Shown here: one piece after another, positions 34,501 to 34,938 of the stretch | Position numbering within the stretch: the first letter of the stretch is position 1 | Layout: each line of letters begins with the position of its first letter | From: Burkholderia latens | Lineage (GTDB): Bacteria > Pseudomonadota > Gammaproteobacteria > Burkholderiales > Burkholderiaceae | Assembly: GCF_902499045.1 (NCBI RefSeq) | Contig: NZ_CABVPL010000065.1 | Location: forward strand, 1 to 34,938 | Direction: 5' to 3' | Length of the DNA: 34,938 bases | Notes under the pieces: model-generated | What the model saw: only the letters and a program-made list of their open reading frames with translations | Databases searched by the model: none | What the model was told of the DNA's origin: nothing | Program-made: the position numbers and the translations under genes

Positions 34501-34938
34501 GCTATCGGTGGAGCTGAGGCCGGTCGACAGGGAGCTGATGCCCGTTGACGTCGACGTGGAGAGCGAGCTGATCGAGCTGTTCGCCGACGACAGGCCCGTC
34601 GACGTGGAAGTCGACAGCGACGCGACCGAGCTGTCGGTCGAGCTGAGGCCCGTCGACAACGAGTTGATGCCAGTCGAGGTCGACGTGGAGAGCGAGCTGA
34701 TCGAGCTGTTGGCCGACGACAGGCCAGTCGAAGTCGATGTGGACAGCGAGCTGATCGAGCTGTTGGCTGACGACAGCCCAGTCGACGTCGAAGTCGACAG
34801 TGACGCGACCGAGCTGTCGGTCGAACTGAGGCCTGTCGACAACGAGTTGATGCCAGTCGAAGTCGACGTGGAGAGCGAGCTGATCGAGCTGTTCGCCGAC
34901 GACAGGCCCGTCGACGTGGAAGTCGACAGCGACGCGAC
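31561..34938 (-). CDS. Trimeric autotransporter adhesin (YadA/Hia type), C-terminal 1125 residues
   Basis: The gene enters from the right edge; its start is outside the window. From N to C the visible part has a Ser/Thr-rich repeat stalk (about 575 residues), a YadA-like head of SVAVGDGSNA and AVAIGQNAAA type repeats (about 32600-33150), a HIM neck (TRQITNVSAGQISATSTDAINGSQL), a short second Ser/Thr stalk, a small second head (NSVAIGAAS), a second HIM (QRQITNVAPGTQGTDAVNVNQL), a coiled coil, and the YadA anchor barrel beginning near DRDANFGMGVGTSTF and ending YQWK. One residue follows the usual terminal Trp. Such proteins form trimers that bind host or other cells. No stop interrupts the frame. 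Confidence 0.95.
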   Translation of the reverse strand, partial: VASLSTSTSTGLSSANSSISSLSTSTSTGINSLSTGLSSTDSSVASLSTSTSTGLSSANSSISSLSTSTSTGLSSANSSISSLSTSTSTGINSLSTGLSSTDSSVASLSTSTSTGLSSANSSISSLSTSTSTGISSLSTGLSSTDSSVASLSTSTSTGLSSATSSIGSLSTGLSSTNSSVASLSTSTSTGLSSANSSISSLSTSTSTGISSLSTGLSSTDSSVASLSTSTSTGLSSATSSIGSLSTSTSTGISSLSTGLSSTDSSVASLSTSTSTGLSSATSSIGSLSTSTSTGINSLSTGLSSTDSSVASLSTSTSTGLSSATSSIGSLSTSTSTGINSLSTGLSSTDSSVASLSTSTSTGLSSATSSIGSLSTSTSTGISSLSTGLSSTDSSVASLSTSTSTGLSSATSSISSLSTSTSTGISSLSTGLSSTDSSVASLSTSTSTGLSSATSSIGSLSTGLSSTNSSLTSLSTSTASSVTSLSTGLSSTNSSVASLSTSTSTGLSSATSSISSLSTSTSTGLSSATSSISSLSTSTSTGLSTAASTILSLSTSTSTGLSSATSSITSLSTSTSTAIEAAKTHYYSVNDNGTQQGNYANDGATGVNALAAGVNASAAGASSVAVGDGSNAQTAGAVAIGQNAAATGGKAVSIGSGNTASGDGAVAIGDPSVATGTGAVAMGANDTATGTGAVALGNANTATGNAALALGSTSQATADNTIALGNQATASAIGAQAYGSNAKATATDALAFGSNATANIANSIALGANSVTSNAVATSSATIGGTTYFFAGSSPVGVVSVGDAATGATRQITNVSAGQISATSTDAINGSQLHATNQAITSLSTSTASNIASLSTGIGSLSTGLSSTNSALTSLSTSTSTAIGSLSTGLSSTNSNLTSLSTSTSAGIGSLSTGLSTTNSTVASLSTGVTNLGDQVNQLATTVNNNTTRTANNNGIAADMNGTGNDKPVVTAGSNSVAIGAASNDGGRSNVVSVGNDQQQRQITNVAPGTQGTDAVNVNQLTQVQTTLSTALSGQQAQINSLGSQLQQTDQMAKQGIAAVGAMASIPQLDRDANFGMGVGTSTFLGQKAMAVNMQARITENLKASINGGFSGGQKVIGAGVLYQWK
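33205..34938 (-). repeat. Tandem 129-bp (43-residue) Ser/Thr repeats of the adhesin stalk
   Basis: The commonest unit is 43 residues (129 bp): it starts GLSSTDSSVASL and ends STGISSLST. It is made of an 18-residue and a 25-residue subunit, both opening SLSTSTSTG. About seven full units are visible, with shortened (32-residue) and expanded variants, and the array continues past the window edge. DNA copies are highly alike but not identical. In the common unit 28 of 43 residues are Ser or Thr, and there is no Lys, Arg, Glu or aromatic residue. Confidence 0.95.

Noticed and set aside
33205-34938. Regularly spaced repeats that might suggest a CRISPR array
   Set aside because: The repeats are in frame within one coding sequence, with no unique spacers; the period follows a 43-residue protein unit.

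Overview
The window is high-GC DNA with heavy G/C third-position codon use. It combines a classical Gram-negative porin, several DUF2827 genes, a liu-type leucine-degradation operon led by a TetR regulator, a MocR/PaiB pair and a very long trimeric autotransporter. Together these point to a beta-proteobacterium of the genus Burkholderia, probably the cepacia complex. The assignment rests on family knowledge and gene content; no search was run. No rRNA, tRNA, transposase, phage or CRISPR sequence was seen.

Layout. (i) 1-4514: start of a MocR/PdxR-type regulator, divergent from a PaiB-like FMN-binding protein; a periplasmic thioredoxin-like protein; and a two-component system whose promoter carries a perfect GCGATACA direct repeat at one helical turn. 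(ii) 3903-6644, minus strand: LysE exporter, GNAT acetyltransferase, metallophosphoesterase, alpha/beta hydrolase. (iii) 6967-12990: porin, a secreted beta-propeller protein of unknown function, and a convergent siderophore receptor with a Fur box. (iv) 13273-16117: an 8-bp tandem repeat, a vanAB-type Rieske O-demethylase pair, and a divergent MarR regulator with a palindromic operator between them. (v) 16166-22746: a TetR regulator divergent from liuABCD, which takes isovaleryl-CoA to HMG-CoA; no HMG-CoA lyase gene follows. (vi) 23003-34938: an accessory surface locus.

The surface locus is the most interesting part. It holds the 3' 3.4 kb of a trimeric autotransporter adhesin. Its passenger carries a long stalk made almost only of Ser, Thr, Gly and small hydrophobics, built from a 43-residue (129-bp) repeat. 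Next come an OmpA-type lipoprotein and then a tight four-gene unit: DUF2827, DUF2827, DUF4019, DUF2827. A fourth, more divergent DUF2827 gene lies on the other strand, with an EAL-domain (c-di-GMP phosphodiesterase) gene and a small unknown gene between. DUF2827 proteins here look like GT-B glycosyltransferases. I infer, without proof, that the locus makes and glycosylates a Ser/Thr-rich adhesin, perhaps with c-di-GMP input. This is the best candidate for an undescribed system in the window.
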